Shown here: piece after piece, positions 10,728 through 23,404 of the stretch
How positions within the stretch are numbered: position 1 is the first letter of the stretch
Layout: each line of letters starts with the position of its first letter
Source: Amorphophallus konjac
Taxonomy: Eukaryota; Streptophyta; Magnoliopsida; Alismatales; Araceae
Length of the DNA stretch: 64,000 nt
Direction of reading: 5' to 3'
NCBI GenBank assembly: GCA_022559845.1
Contig: CM040126.1
Location: forward strand, 226,182,641-226,246,640
The notes under the pieces: model-generated
What the model was told of the DNA's origin: nothing
Database searches by the model: none
What the model saw: the letters and a program-made list of their open reading frames with translations, nothing else
Program-made: the position numbers and the translations under genes

Positions 10728-11903
10728 ATGGCGCCACAGAGGAGGACTCGTGCCCAGCAGGGAGAGTCTAGTGGTGGTCCAGAGGAGCAGAGCAAGGCTT
10801 CAGTTTCCGAGGGTGTATCTGGAGATGCGAGAGCTCCAGGGATGGACGACTTCTTCCGAGGCATGTTTGAGTATGTGTTTCAGCGGCAGGAGGGAGGTCA
10901 GCAGCAGGGAGATCATCAGCAGCAGGGTGGCGATGCTGGTGAGGACCGGGCTCGTGGTGGTCATGGTCGTGTGCTGAAGGAGTTCTTGCTGTTTCAACCT
11001 CCTTCTTTCAGTGGGCAGCCAGATCCTGAGGTGGCCAGAGAGTGGTTGGATGATGTTCAGCGGATTTTCAGTGCGATGGAGTGTTCCGAGGAGGAACAAG
11101 TGGCGTTGGCTACTCATCATCTTCAGGGATCGGCCCGTACTTTGTGGACTTCAGAGTGGGGTTCAGTGTTCCAGTCTCATCCTCTTCGGCAGATTGCGTG
11201 GCAGGAGTTCGTCATGGCTTTCGAGCGTGCCTTCTGTCCTTCCTTTGTCAGGTCGCAGAGGTTGCGTGAGTTCATGGAGCTGACTCAGGGTGACATGTCG
11301 GTGATGCAGTACCGTGCCAGGTTTATCGAGTTGGGCCGTTATGCTCCTCATATCATGGCAGATGAGGAGGTGAAGACCGATCAGTTTGTTGGTGGTCTGA
11401 GGCTAGAGCTGAGGCATCATCTTCTTGTGTCAGGATTGACCACTTTGGATGCAGCGTGCAAGGCAGCATCGGCACTGGAGAGAGATTTGCAGAAGGTTTG
11501 AGGGCAGGGCAGTGCTAGTCAGGTGCAGGCAGGTTTTGGCCAGCCGTCAGCAGTGCAGCAGCAGATTACCGTCCAGCTCTCGGCAGGTGGTTCAGTGGCG
11601 ACACAGTCTGTGGCCCCTGTGCCAGAGTCTTCGTCCTTTGGCTCTAGGCTCAAGAAGTTACTCAAGGAGGCGGGCCTCGGCGGGAGACGCCGGGGTAAGA
11701 AGGGGCAGTCACAGCAGGATTCGTCGGCCAGTGATCAGCAGTCCGTAGCTTTGCAACGTCAGGGTTCGGTGTCAGGTGCTCGGGGCGGTTGTCCCAAGTG
11801 CGGTGGTTCTCATCCAGGCAGACCGTGTTCGGCGCCCGTGATTTGCTTCAGGTGCGACCAGCCAGGGCACATGGCACGTGACTGTCCGCAGCGACCGCGC
11901 TAG
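10728..11903 (+). pseudogene. gag: T1 gag
   Basis: The start at 10728 (MAPQRRTRAQQGESS) is the first Met of the frame that carries on into gag. The variable basic/Gln-rich N-terminus is followed by the retrotransposon gag domain (about residues 85-240), with WLDDVQRIF, the hydrophobic QVALATHHLQGSARTLW, FERAFCPSFVRSQRLREF and the major-homology-like GDMSVMQYRARFIELGRYAP. The zinc knuckle CFRCDQPGHMARDC is near 11841-11885. In-frame stops are TGA at 11499-11501 and TAG at 11901-11903. The frame runs on into pol, so gag and pol were one reading frame. Confidence 0.85.
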
Positions 11904-14900
11904 CCGCACAAGTCTCAGCAGCAGCAGCAGCAGTTTCGGCCCCAACAGTCATCAGCACAGCCGCAGCAGTACCATCAGCAGGTATAGTTTCCTTAGTTGT
12001 CACGATCAGCTACTGTGGGGAGGCAGAGATCCCGAGGCAGAGTGACTCACATGACCAGGGCGGAGGCTGAGGCGTCGCATTTGGTGGAAGGTACTCTTTC
12101 GATTTTGGGTAGTGCGGCTCGTGTTTTGTTTGATTCGGGTGCTTCTCATTCGTTCATCTCGGAAGTTTTTGCTCAGAGCGTGGAGGACCCAGTGACCGAG
12201 GTGTCCTGTGACTTGGCGGTAGAGTTGCCTACCGGTGACTTCATGGTCACCCCGTACTGCTTTGAGAAGATACTTGTGTGGGTGGAAGGGCGGAGTTTGC
12301 CGGCTAGACTCTATACGTTACCGCTTCAGGACTTCGATGTGATTTTGGGCATGGATTGGCTAGAGGCTCATCATGCCTTGGTGGATTGCGGCTCGAAGAA
12401 GGTCTACTTCCGACAGCTTCGTGGACCCACCTTCTATTTCCAAGGTATTCGGTCTTCCTCTTCCCGCATGCTTATTTCGGCTATCCGTGCACGTTGTTTG
12501 CTTGATGCAGGTTGTCAGGGCTTTCTCGCATCCGTGGTTTTGGTCGAGCGGCAGGGTCCTGAGGTAGAGGATGTTCCTGTCGTGTGCGAGTTCCCCGATG
12601 TTTTTCCCGAGGAGCTGCTAGGGTTGCCACCGCAGCGAGAGATTGATTTCGTGATTGAGGTGGTGCCAGGTACGACGCCTATGTCGAAGGCCCCTTATCG
12701 GATGGCACCTGCCAAGTTGCGAGAGCTGAAGGCGCAATTACAGGAGCTGCTGGCCAAGGGGTATATTCATCCTAGTTATTCCCCGTGGGGTGCGTCGGTG
12801 TTGTTTGTTAAGAAGAAGGATGGTAGCTTGAGACTGTGCATTGACTACCGTCAGTTGAACCAAGTGACTGTTAAGAACAAGTATCCGTTGCCACGGATTG
12901 ATGACTTGTTCGATCAGCTTCAGTCGGCCCAGGTGTTTTCGAGGATCGATTTGAGATCAGGTTATTACCAGCTGCGGATCCGAGAGTCGGACGTGGAGAA
13001 GACGGCGTTTCGGTCTAGGTATGGGCATTATGAGTTCTTGGTGATGCCGTTCGGGCTCACCAATGCCCCCGCAGCATTCATGGATTTGATGCATAGGGTG
13101 TTTCGTCCGTACTTGGACTAGTTTGTGGTCGTGTTTGTGGATGATATCCTTGTGTATTCACGGTCTGCTGAGGAGCATGTGCAGCATTTGAGAGCGGTAT
13201 TGCAGACCCTGCGTGATCACCAGTTGTATGCCAAGTACAGCAAGTGCGAGTTCTGGCTCCGAGAGGTACACTTTCTGGGGCATGTTATTTCTGGTGATGG
13301 TGTTTCCGTGGACCCGGCCAAGGTCGAGGCGCTGGTGCAGTGGCCGAGGCCGAGTTCTGTCACGGAGATTCAGAGTTTCTTGGGGCTTGCAGGATACTAT
13401 CAGAGGTTTATTCAGGATTTCTCTCGTATTACGGCTCCAATGACCAGGCTTATGCGGAAGGAGGTGCCGTTCGTCTGGATGAGGAGTGTGAGCGGAGCTT
13501 CATGGAGCTGAAGAGATTGCTTACCACTGCTCCGGTTTTGGTGTTGCCATCTGGCTCGGGTGGTTTCGTGGTGTGTACAGATGCTTCCGGGGTAGGCCTC
13601 GGTGCTGTGTTGATGCAGCATGGGAGAGTTGTGGCGTATGCATCGTGGCAGTTAAAGCCACATGAGGCGAACTACCCTACTCATGATCTTGAGTTGGCAA
13701 CGGTGATCTTCGCTCTGAAGATCTGGAGGCATTACTTGTACGGCGAGAGGTTTGAGCTTTTCACTGACCATCAGAGTTTGAGGTATGTGTTTACGCAGAA
13801 GGATCTTAACCTCAGGCAGAGGAGGTGGATGGAGTACATGAAGGATTATGACGTTACTCTATCTTATCAGCCTGGCAGGATGAACGTCGTGGCTGATGCT
13901 CTGAGCAGGAGGGTAACGGTCAGTCAGATGTTGTTGAGGAAGTGGAAGCTTTGGGAGCAGGTCCCGGCCATGACTTTTAGGCTCAAGGTCCCTCAGGACC
14001 TGGGTTCGGCTGTCCTTGCGAGTCTGACTGTCACGCCTGCGGTGCGTCGATAGGTGACTGAGGCCCAGTGAGCGGACCCCGAGCTACCTCATATTTTGTC
14101 GATGGCCGAGGTGGAGTTTGGCGAGGATGGAGCTGTGAGGTTCAGAGGTAGATTGTATGTGCTAGCCGAGGGGCAGGTGCGGCGTAACGTATTACGTGAG
14201 GCTCATGGGAGTCGGTATGCCGTGCACCTCGGATCGGCCAAGATGTACCAGAACCTGAAGAGGCAATTTTGGTGGCCTGGCATGAAGAGAGATGTTGCAG
14301 AATTTGTGGCCAGGTGTTTGACCTGTCAGTAGGTGAAGGCTGAGCACTAGCGACCAGGAGGCACACTTCAGCCCTTGGACATTCCTGCGTGGAAGTGGGA
14401 TCACGTGACCATTGATTTTGTGGTCGGTTTGCCGAGGACGTCCAGTGGGGAGGATAGTATCTGGTTGCTAGTGGATAGACTGACGAAGACGGCGCGGTTG
14501 CTGCCAGTCAAGGTCAGTTGGAGCGTGCAGCGCTTGGCTCGTCTGTACGTGGAGCTGATCGTCCCGTTGCATGGAGTCCCTATCTCCATTGTATCAGATC
14601 GTGATCCCCGTTTCACTTCTGGATTCTGGAGGAGTTTCCAGAGGGCTCTAGGCACTGAGTTGGCATTCAGCTCGGCCTATCATCCTCAGTCGGACGGTCA
14701 GTCTGAGCGGACCATCCAGACTTTGGAGGACATGTTGCGAGCGTGTTGCTTGGAATGGCAGGGGAGTTGGACCCACCATCTGCCATTAGTGGAGTTTGCC
14801 TACAACAACAGCTATCATTCGAGCATCGGTATGGCTCCCTATGAGGCGTTGTATGGGCGACCTTGTCGGACTCCGCTTGATTGGTTCGAGGTGGGTGAGC

Positions 14901-15454
14901 GTGCCTTGACCGGACCAGATTTGGTGCAGCAGTGTGTTGAGGTGGTGCATCTCGTTCGGCAGAAGATGTTGGCAGCTCAGAGCTGACAGAAGAGTTATGC
15001 CGATCGTAGGAGGCGACCCCTCAGCTTTGCTGTCGGAGATCGAGTTTTCTTGAGAGTGTCTCCCATGAAGGGCGTGATGCGTTTCGGTAGGCGTGGGAAG
15101 TTGAGTCCCCGCTACGTTGGTCCCTTCCCCATCGTTGAGCGTGTTGGGGAAGTTGCTTATCGGTTGCAGCTACCTCCGGAGCTTTCCGCCGTGCATGATG
15201 TGTTCCACGTGTCGATGCTTCGGAAGTACATGCCCGATGATTCTCATGTTCTTGAGGATGCCGTTTGGCCTGAGGTGACCCCAGATCTGTCCCTTCCGGA
15301 GTTTCCTGTTCGCATTGAGGATCGGCGGGAGCAGCGCCTGCGGAACAAGGTTATTCCTTTGGTTAAGGTGGTCTGGCAGCGTCATTCTGGCGGCGAGGCA
15401 TCTTGGGAGCGTGAGGATGAGATGCGGGAGCTGTATCCTTATTTGTTTGTGTGA
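11904..15454 (+). pseudogene. pol: T1 pol (protease, RT, RNase H, integrase)
   Basis: Domain order is that of Ty3/gypsy. The aspartic protease carries [11 protein letters not shown] near 12127-12160. Reverse transcriptase has [31 protein letters not shown] and the catalytic FVDDILVYS (about 13134). RNase H follows ([34 protein letters not shown]). Integrase has an H2C2 finger ending CLTCQ (14330) and the core D..D(35)E: IDFVVG, SDRDPRF and SER, all present. The C-terminus ends ELYPYLFV at 15454. Stops: TAG 11985, 11994, 13119, 14051, 14330 and 14348; TGA 14069 and 14984. One frameshift lies near 13476-13490, at the RT/RNase H junction. Nearly every stop replaces a codon that is Gln or Arg in the relatives. 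Confidence 0.88.
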
Positions 15455-15506
15455 GTCTTCCCCCTTTCTTGTGCCTTGTCCTTGAATTTCGAGGACGAAA
15501 TTCGTT

Positions 15507-15520
15507 TAAGGGGGGAGGGC
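15507..15520 (+). other. T1 polypurine tract
   Basis: taaggggggagggc directly abuts the 3' LTR, as required for plus-strand priming. Confidence 0.85.
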
Positions 15521-17923
15521 TGTAGTGTCTCGGATCTTTCGGATCCTTCCTTGTGGGTCCCGGATCTGTTTTATCGGAGTGTCCGACCGTGTTGTGTCCG
15601 AAATTTCGTTTCGGACATCTTTCGTGTTCCGATCGGCGCGATCCGGAGTCGTTTCGGAGGCCTGGAGTGTGTCCGCGGCTTTTCCGTGCGTGTTTTTCGA
15701 TTTCCGCATACGGGTTTCGGCGAATCCTTCGGAACCCTGTAGCGGGTGAACCGGGTCGTTCACCAGCCCGCGAGTGGTACCGTTGCGATCAGCGCGTCGA
15801 GGCGATCGAGGAGGTGTATTTTTCTATTTTTCAGGATTTTTTTGATTTTCTGGATTTTCTTTATATATCAATTCTTTTTCTTTTCTTTTTACCTTTACCT
15901 TTTCTTCTTCCTCCTCCTTCCTTCAACCGTGAGACCTCCCCCTCCCCCGCGGCCGATCTTCTTCCCTCCCCGGGCGACCGAGACGCGGCCCCTCTCACTC
16001 CGGCAACGGCGTGGCAGCGGCGACGGCGGCAAGGCGGTCCCGGTGGCGTGCTTTTCGCGGCGAGAGGCGGGGCGTTCGTGGGAGTAAAAGCTTCATCCTT
16101 GATTTCGGCGGTGATTCGGTGGATTTCGAGCTTCCTTGAGGTAGGGGGACGGATCCTTGCCCTCTTCATAGCATTCCCCGTGATTTCTAGGCCGTGGAGA
16201 GGCCGAGTGGGGTTAAATCCATGCCGGGAGGGCCATTTTCATGCTTGGGGTTTGAGCGCCGGATCCGTCAATTCATGGAGTTTTTGATCGATTTGGGGGC
16301 TCTAGATGCATGGTAGGACGTTGTGGGGTGATCCCCTGTTGTTTTCCCTTCACCAGGGGTGGTGAATGGGCATGGATCTATGTTTTCTGGGCGTGTTTCG
16401 CGAACCGGGCTCGGCCCGTTGTCACGCTATAGTCCAGTGGCGCGTTCTTGATGAACGTGACGTGTCGTCCGAGTGTGTCCGTCTGAGAAGAAGAACAGTA
16501 AGGCGGTGGAGAACGTGCCTGGTTCTGGTAGCCCGATCTCAGATCGCGCTACCCAAGACAAGCGCGTTCAGGTGTGAACGCGCTAGCTTTGGGCAGCGCG
16601 ACATGGAAGATCGCGCTAGCCATAGCTAGCGCGTTCTTCGGTGTCGCACTAGGGATACCTAGCGTGACCATCCCCCTCCCCCGAACCGTGTTCTTGCGGG
16701 TAGCGTGACCTCCGGTTGGGTGAGTTGCGGACCTGGTTGTGGCGTGTGGCCCTAGGGATGCCGTGGGCACCCAGTGAGAGCCACAGGGGCGCCTGGGGTT
16801 CCCCGGAGAGTCAGTTACCTCGGTACGGGTGCCGCGTGACTTGAGGGACGGTTGGACCTCATGCGTGTCCCCGGCACCTGAGCCTATCGTATGGTCATCG
16901 TGAGTCTGTGCTAGTGTTTGGTCGGTGGTTTCCGTGGATTAGTCCTTACTTCCAGTGACCCTACCACTAGTCGTAGCTTTCCCACGGCACGCGTGTGCTG
17001 GCTCGCCTGGGAGTGGCTGAGCGGTGTACCCGAGAGGCGGTGAGTAGGCTGGTTACCGCAGGGCCCCCGCGTACTTCCGAGTCTGGTTTAGGGGGAAATA
17101 CCAGCTAGAGGACAGGCCTAGGGCGTACGGTCTGAGTGTGCACACGAGGCTGAGGGTTCGGACCCGCGCTGACGAGCGCGACCTCAGCTAGTCCTTGTTT
17201 TGCGGTTACTTCTGGTTACTGAGTGTGTCTGAGTCTCACGCCAGGGGCGTAGTAGCTAGACACTTGTGACGCGGTATAAGACGTCAGGGGACGCATCCGG
17301 TCGTTCTTCTAGTGGGTGGTGCTCCTGTTCACTGGCAGGCGTGGACTCGCATTTTGTGGGACCGAGGTTCCGTAGTGCGGTACTGTTAGAGTAGTCAGCT
17401 TTTCCGTTTATTTACTTTAGCTTGTCGGTTCTACCGTACTCTTGTTTGGTAGGGTTGTCTTCTTCTTTCTCGTTTTCCGTGCGAGGTGGGGATTCACGGG
17501 ATCCCTACTGGGCCAATGAGATGAGGCTCACCCCTGCTCTTCAGGTGAGGCGGGGTCGACGGGAGGCGCGGCCGAGTTTCAGCGTGGTTCTTCTAGCCAG
17601 GGTTAGTCGCCAGTCTGCCAGAGCCGGGGAATGCCCCGTGTAGTTGTACTCCGGGGGATGCCCCGTGTTGTTGTACTTTCTTTCCCGTTGACTGTACTTT
17701 CTTTTGGACATGAGGCACTGTGGACCTTGTAGCAGTTTATTTATTTATATTATTATGTGCATTTTATTTTAGTTATTGTGCTATCTCTGTGGTCGTTGCA
17801 ACTTCTCTTGTACCCCCACACCACTCCTTTCTACCCTTCCGAGTCTTCGGGCTCGTGGGTTGGCGGACCGAGATTCGAGATGCGCCGGTTCCTTTCCGGT
17901 ACTCGGATTCTCGGGTCGTCACA
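15521..17923 (+). repeat. T1 3' LTR
   Basis: Copy of the 5' LTR with the same termini. In its dyad block several stems are disturbed (for example tagcccgatct at about 16529 in place of tagcgcgatct, and aagcgcgttc near 16559). This shows mutational decay, or correction in only one copy. It contains two copies of the 27-bp repeat. Confidence 0.92.
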
Positions 17924-17928
17924 CACAC

Positions 17929-18183
17929 CTTCCAATGCCCGATGGACCAATAACTGGCACAAGAATTCTCACTATGTTAAGAACAAGAATGCCACACCAA
18001 AGAAAAAGACAACAAAAATTCAAAGTGGGCAAGAAAAGACAAGAAGAGCTGAAAGTTAATAAATCCACAACTCAAGTCAAATCACATAAACAAATGTGGA
18101 TACCAAAACTGTTGTTGTCTTGTCTGCATGATTTGAATGCAGTTTTGGGGCCCAAACATTCTTGGGTTCCAAAATTTTCTACT
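17929..18183 (+). pseudogene. S1 gag-pol linker, second part
   Basis: S1 resumes after the T1 target duplication. The lysine-rich KKKTTKIQSGQEKTRR region and the stretch around QMWIPKLLLSCLHDLNAVLGPKHSWVPK match 34096-34190 in S2 and 50074-50165 in S3. It ends in an in-frame TGA at 18184-18186. Confidence 0.65.
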
Positions 18184-18186
18184 TGA

Positions 18187-18786
18187 TTCTGTATGTAGGT
18201 ATGTCTGGCAGCCAATCACAATATGTTGTATCTTAACAGTGGCTGTTCCAGACATATGACTGGGGATAAAGGAAAGTTTTGCATGCTAGTAGGGAAGGAC
18301 ACTGGTCATGTTACCTTCGGAGGTAATACCAAAGGAAAAATAATTAGATCAGGTAAAGTTGGTAAGTGCGCTTCATGCTGTATTGATGAGGTTTTATTAG
18401 TTGAAGGCCTTGCCTACAATCTACTTATTATTAGTCAGCTATGTGATAAAGGCCATAAAGTTATTTTTGACTCATTTGCATGTAATATTTTTGAACCCGA
18501 TTTTGAAACTTTGAAATTCACTAGTAGAAGAGTCAATAACATCTATACGGTAGATTTAGATGATGCAACACACACTAATTTGTGTCTCACTGTTAATAAG
18601 GATGACTTAGCTTGCCATTGGCATCGTAGGCTAGGTCATGTCAGTTATAATGTGCTGCATAAGTTGAATAAATATAGCATGGTAATAGGTCTTCCTGAAA
18701 TATCTTTTAAGAGAAACAATAAAATCTATGACGCTTGTACCCAGTGCAAGCAGACTAGAAAGTCATTTAAATCCAGAACTAAGAAC
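18187..18786 (+). pseudogene. pol: S1 protease and GAG-pre-integrase part of pol
   Basis: The protease motif reads LNSGCSRHMTGD where S2 and S3 have LDSGCS. The catalytic aspartate is thus asparagine and this copy is inactive. GKVGKCASCCIDEVLL and LAYNLLIISQLCDKGHKV follow. The integrase zinc finger is present, with histidines in WHRRLGHVSYN and cysteines in CTQCKQTRKSF (about 18616-18765). The gene stops abruptly where element C enters at 18792, before the integrase core. The frame is open from 18223 to the junction. Confidence 0.85.
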
Positions 18787-18791
18787 ATGTC

Positions 18792-20525
18792 TGTTGATGA
18801 TTGTTCTACCCCCGCCCCTTAAACTAACTATGCAAGTATATGCGTATGAACATGAACAAGCATGAAAGTCTGGAGAGAATAGAGAGAGGAATAGAGAGAG
18901 GAAACCGACCGTGATTGCCACCAAGGTTGCAACAACGCCACAAGGATGAAGAAAGGATGCAACGGCGTTGTGTACCTTAGAAAATGATAAAGACTTGATC
19001 GCGCTTGACAAGTGGGGTGCGGGGAACATCGTGGATTCAACCTCTTCTCCTTCCAGTCGGCTAGAGGAAGAGGGCCTCACATTCATATCATGCTCTCTTA
19101 CAAAATAAAGATCAAATCACAAGAGAAAAACCCATTAGAATTCATGAAGTGTAGCATCAATCCCAAAGTGATAAAATAGAGTGAGAAATTGAGGGAGAAC
19201 ACAATGGGGGGAGGTTTTTAACCCCTGTGGAATGGTGGAAATAATAGGTGTGTGTATTGTGATGATGTATGAACAAATAGATTAAAAAATCATGTAGCAC
19301 AACTGCGGGAATATGCTATGTAAAAAGGAGAAAAGTGCATGTGTAGCAGAAAAGTGCAGAAAATAAGGATTTTTGACGATTTGTGAAATTGGAAGGGAGA
19401 GAACTAAGAATAGAGACAATGAAATAAAGCCCTTGGACGTGAAATTGAAAGCTAATACTTCCCCATTCAGGTTGAGGTCGAAGATGTCCCAGATCGAAGG
19501 AAACTCAGGTGGAGGCTAATCTCCCTTGAAAGTGGTGTCAACAGGGAGTTCAAGGAGTCCCACGGCAAAGAAATCGGAGTTCAGGATCATCAGGACTCTC
19601 TGTTCTAAAACTGGTCTATCGCACAACCGCATACGGAGCCAAACAGTCATAGGAGGATCGCTATGGACTATAAAAAGGTCTAGGGGGTGACCGCAAGGCT
19701 TCAACACCTGAACGGGCTCAAATGGGCACTGTTTGGGGGAAAATGGTCTAGTGAAGACCGCAAGGGGATCACAAACGGTCATGGGGGTGACCGCAAGGCT
19801 ATAGGAGGTGAAACGGGGAAAAACGGGCACTATTTGGGGCCTAGCGGTCTTGGGAAGACCGCCACCATCACCTAGCGGTCTTCCCAGGACGGCTACGCTG
19901 GTGGAAGAAAATTTTTTGGGTAGGCTTCGCATAACATTAAAAATCGAAGAATATCATAAAAATGGGGCAGAATTAGCAAAAGTGGTAGAAGAATAAATTG
20001 TAGATAACTAAAAAATGAACAACGTTCATGAAAAGAGCAAGATGAGAAAACGAGCGGAAGAGGGAGAAAATAGGGCAAGAATAAAGAGAAAAAATGCTAG
20101 GACGCAGGTGAACAGCACAGCCTACCAGAAAAATGCGAATAACTTGAAATCAATGGAGAACCGGCCAATTGCATAGAAGAAGAAACTGTAGGGCTTTAAA
20201 AAGCGAACAACTTTGGTGAAGGATACTTAATGAATAGAGGAAAATAAGGGATGAAAAAGGACCGCGTTCAGGACTATGTAGCGAAAGGGGTCGAATGCTT
20301 GATGGAAGTCGAGCTAAATGGGCCGCAAGTCGACTTGGAAGGCCGGGAGTTGAAAAAATAAGCCCCAGGTCTCTAAGAAATCATGATCTCCAAGGCTCAA
20401 AGGCTAGGAAACAATGAAATAGGCTCGAATCCATCTAAGGAAGGCTCCAAAATAATGGGTAATTTGGGACATCAAAATGACGAATAAGAGAAATGACGCA
20501 ACTTGCGGGCTAAAAACGGGTGTCA
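18792..20525 (-). repeat. C left LTR (3' LTR on minus strand)
   Basis: On the minus strand it begins TGACACCCG, directly after the purine tract rc of 20531-20542, and ends ...TCATCAACA at 18792. The outer 180 bases match 28615-28793. Length 1734 bp. It carries GGTC...GACC dyads at 19600-19900. The bases atgtc at 18787-18791 would be its target duplication; the partner lies outside the window. Confidence 0.65.
19600..19900. repeat. GGTC...GACC dyad array in the C LTR
   Basis: Degenerate units have the form (ag)cggtct...agaccgc(aagg). The best is at about 19845-19862: gcggtct, 4-5 bases, agaccgc. Others are near 19610, 19677, 19743, 19774 and 19873. Similar words (gaccgcaaggct) recur at 28373-28470 in the C leader. 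Confidence 0.7.
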
Positions 20526-23404
20526 ATAGATGCCCCTCCTTGATGTTCACTTTGCAAGGGAGCGAGTGAAAGCGACGGGGAGGTGGAATGGAAAGGAGAT
20601 GGAGCAAAAGTGAAGGTGATGTGAAATGGAGATGAAGCAGAGATGAAGTGGAGAGAATTGAAAAGCGGGCATCAAGGCAAAAGACACCCGTCACAACCAA
20701 CAAGTGGCAGGAATTCTCCCGAAAATGCCAAACTAACCACAAGGATTGGATGACGTGGATGAGACATGTCTGGAGAACTAAACTAAGGGAGGAAAAGAAA
20801 ACACGACCGACCTCATCGGGGACACAATCCATAGATAATGAGGGATCGGAAGAACACAGCTGAAAAGCTGAAAATGGGAAAGATAAAACTAAGATGAAAT
20901 CCAGACAGGAATCACGCTGGCCAACCAGACCAAGCGGGCAGATCAGAGAAAACATTCAAACTTAGAGTGGAATGAGAATCTCTTATTCAAGGAAAATGAA
21001 ATGCAATTAACCATTACTATGGAGAAACCTTGAGAGAATTCGAGACATGAGTGCTCAAAATGACGTGATGCTTGCTGGGCTAAAATAAAGAAACCATCAA
21101 AACGAATGCAAAGAAAGAATAAAATAGAAAGTACTCAAGCATACTATTGCTAGACCGAGCAAGATGGGGTCAAGAGTCTTCTTGCAACCATGGTGTGCGA
21201 GAGAGAGTCCATCGTCCCCCACCCGACTCAAAGTAACGGCTTATCCAACGATTAACCGTATGCTCCTAGATCATCATCATTTTTGTTAAAAGGGAACATC
21301 AGATCCCAAAACACACGGGCAACCAGCTGGTCCTTGAGAGGCTATAATAAGGTAGATACCATATAGTAATGCAACAATGAGCTGGGATAGAGAGCCATAC
21401 CTGACTTACCTATCAAGTGAAACGACATTTTTCAAATTTTTTTTTGATTTCCATATTTTGATGGGGTTTTCATAAGAAACAAACATGACAATATGACCAC
21501 AAAACCATGAATATAACATAACAGCACGCACGAAGATGAACAGAACATAACAAGAGAAATATGAATGAAACATAACACATAAAAGATGAAAGAAGCAAAA
21601 TATCACAAGAATAAATAATAGGCATGCATGTGACATGGTGGGACAAGACAACATAACGCGGTGAGACAGTACACGCGGTGGGACAAAGACATGGTGGGAT
21701 AAAGACACGTGGGACGACAGTAAAAGACAACACGTGTAACGACACGGAGGGACATAGACACATGGACCAAAAAATGTAGTGGGACAAGACATACGTGGGA
21801 TGACACGAAGAGACATAGACAGGTGGGGATAAAATACATGACAAATATGCTCTCCAATCTAAGTCCAAGATCAAACGAAGAGAACCGCTAGGTTCGTAAT
21901 CGTGAGGCAAAGCCCTCTCATGGAGATTTGATCATGTGAAATAAGCTAAGAAGGATATGAGCTCCAGAACAGAGCGAGAGAATAGACAGATAAAAGAAAT
22001 GGACAGGAGGTAGAATGAGAGATAGAGCAAGGAAGCTTTGAGCACCTACAACCTGCACACTTAACAAACAGATCATATATGTCCTCAAAACAAATAGAAC
22101 GTATAGACAAAAGACAAATATTTTTAGATTTTTCATTTTTTCTAATTTTTTTGGATTTTGATCGATATTTGAATTTTTTTGGATTCTGACAATATTTGAT
22201 TTTTTTTAGATTTTGACAATTAAGCTACCTGCAGCACCCAAAGATGGGTTTAAACTACTAGCCATGGGTGGTCGTTCCTACCCCTCTCATTAAAGGCTTC
22301 CCTTAAGTAGGGCGTGCATTTGAGGGTAGCTTACCACAACCAACCGCCTCTAAAGAACGGTGCACCTACTAAGGCCATACCCGAGATACAACCCAGCCTA
22401 AGAGGGAGAAATAGAATAAAATGTGGAGACAAGCTTTCATACAGGATGGGAGACATCAGGATTCGAATTCCTTCCAGGGCACTACCCCTCAAAGATACAG
22501 TCTGTTGTGCCGGGACTTTGTGTCTTTGATTTTGAGACCCATATTTATTAGGCACGCATGCGACCGGGCTCATGACATCCCGCGAGGAATTGTACTTCCA
22601 CTCTTGCCATGCCTTTGATTTCATAATTTTGCATAATTGATTCATTTAACTTTTGACATAGCCCTTCATTGGTTAGATTTAGCGTGAAAGCTCATTTTTC
22701 AAGGGTTAAGACTGTCCCTATTTGAGACCTCTCACATATTGGGGGACACCTAGGTTGGTCATCTCATCCATCCATCTCTTGCCCCTGCACTTGATCGGGC
22801 AGAGAAAAGAGAAGCCCTTTGTGCATACCCATGGTATGGCCAAAGTAGCAACGATGTTGCCCTAAAGGAATAAACTATGGCTTCCCGTGAAGTGTGTGAA
22901 AACCCATGCTTAAAGGTCACCCTCAAGGATCGGGGAAAGAAAATAGACTCCTAGCGTGGAGCTATCTCTAGCCTAAGAATGCTGCAGAAGCGAACTGGAC
23001 ATTGTCTAAATTGAACTAAAGCCACTCAACCATGTTAAGGAACCAGCATTATAACAATGCGCATGAATAAATAAAGATAATAAAAATGGGAGCATATTCT
23101 TGCACAAAATAAAGATACCTTGCAAATCCATAGTGTGAAAATAGCATCCTGAAGCGATCTTGACCATCAAGCTTTGAGCACATGAGCTTTGTATTCCTTG
23201 CTTGTCAAGATCAAGACAGAATGGATAGCAAGGCTTGTAGATTCCTCGACACGGAGGAGCGGCAGACACCAAACTGGACAAAGAAGGATAAAAATGAAGA
23301 GAGACGAGGGCTAGAACTCCCTCATTAAGGCACGGAGACCTTGATAACAAGGAACAAGATATATAAGAACTAGAGATTAACTAAGATCAAGGCAGACTAA
23401 ATCC
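20526..23404 (-). other. C 3' non-coding region
   Basis: It lies between the gag-fusion frame and the 3' LTR of C. The polypurine tract is the complement of tgcccctccttg at 20531-20542. Minus-strand ORFs here (20404-20955, 21406-21910) have biased, low-complexity translations and no family resemblance, so I do not call them. It contains a short-motif array (21620-21840), AT-rich ttttggattttgac repeats (22140-22225) and otherwise nothing recognisable. Confidence 0.55.
21620..21840. repeat. Degenerate gtgggacaagaca array
   Basis: Roughly ten irregular copies of a gtgggacaaagaca / cgtgggacgacac word with 5-12 bases between them. It resembles the LTR arrays of neighbouring elements but lies outside an LTR. 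Confidence 0.6.

Larger units (their letters stand above)
8157..17923 (+). mobile_element. T1, full-length Tekay-like Ty3/gypsy element
   Basis: All structural parts are present: 5' LTR 2416 bp, initiator-tRNA primer site, gag-pol in gypsy order (protease, reverse transcriptase, RNase H, integrase), polypurine tract and 3' LTR 2403 bp, with 5-bp target duplications. The integrase tail (PLVKVVWQRHSG...ASWEREDEM) is of the Tekay/Del chromovirus type. Nine premature stops and one frameshift make the coding region inactive, while the promoter-bearing LTRs remain intact. It interrupts S1. Confidence 0.9.
4601..18791 (+). mobile_element. Sirevirus S1 (Ty1/copia), truncated and interrupted
   Basis: S1 comprises a partial 5' LTR, an initiator-tRNA primer site, gag with its long coiled-coil tail, a linker and the protease plus GAG-pre-integrase part of pol. 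T1 (8157-17923) splits the linker. Element C enters at 18792 inside pol, and the remainder of S1 lies beyond the window. Gag and pol align with S2 and S3 domain for domain, which defines it as a Sirevirus. It is the oldest host element of this nest. Confidence 0.8.

Noticed and set aside
20404..20955. 183-residue minus-strand ORF in the C LTR and 3' region
   Set aside because: No recognisable domain, biased composition, and it runs across the LTR boundary.
21406..21910. Cys/Ser-rich minus-strand ORFs
   Set aside because: Translation of the gtgggaca repeat array; two frames are equally open.
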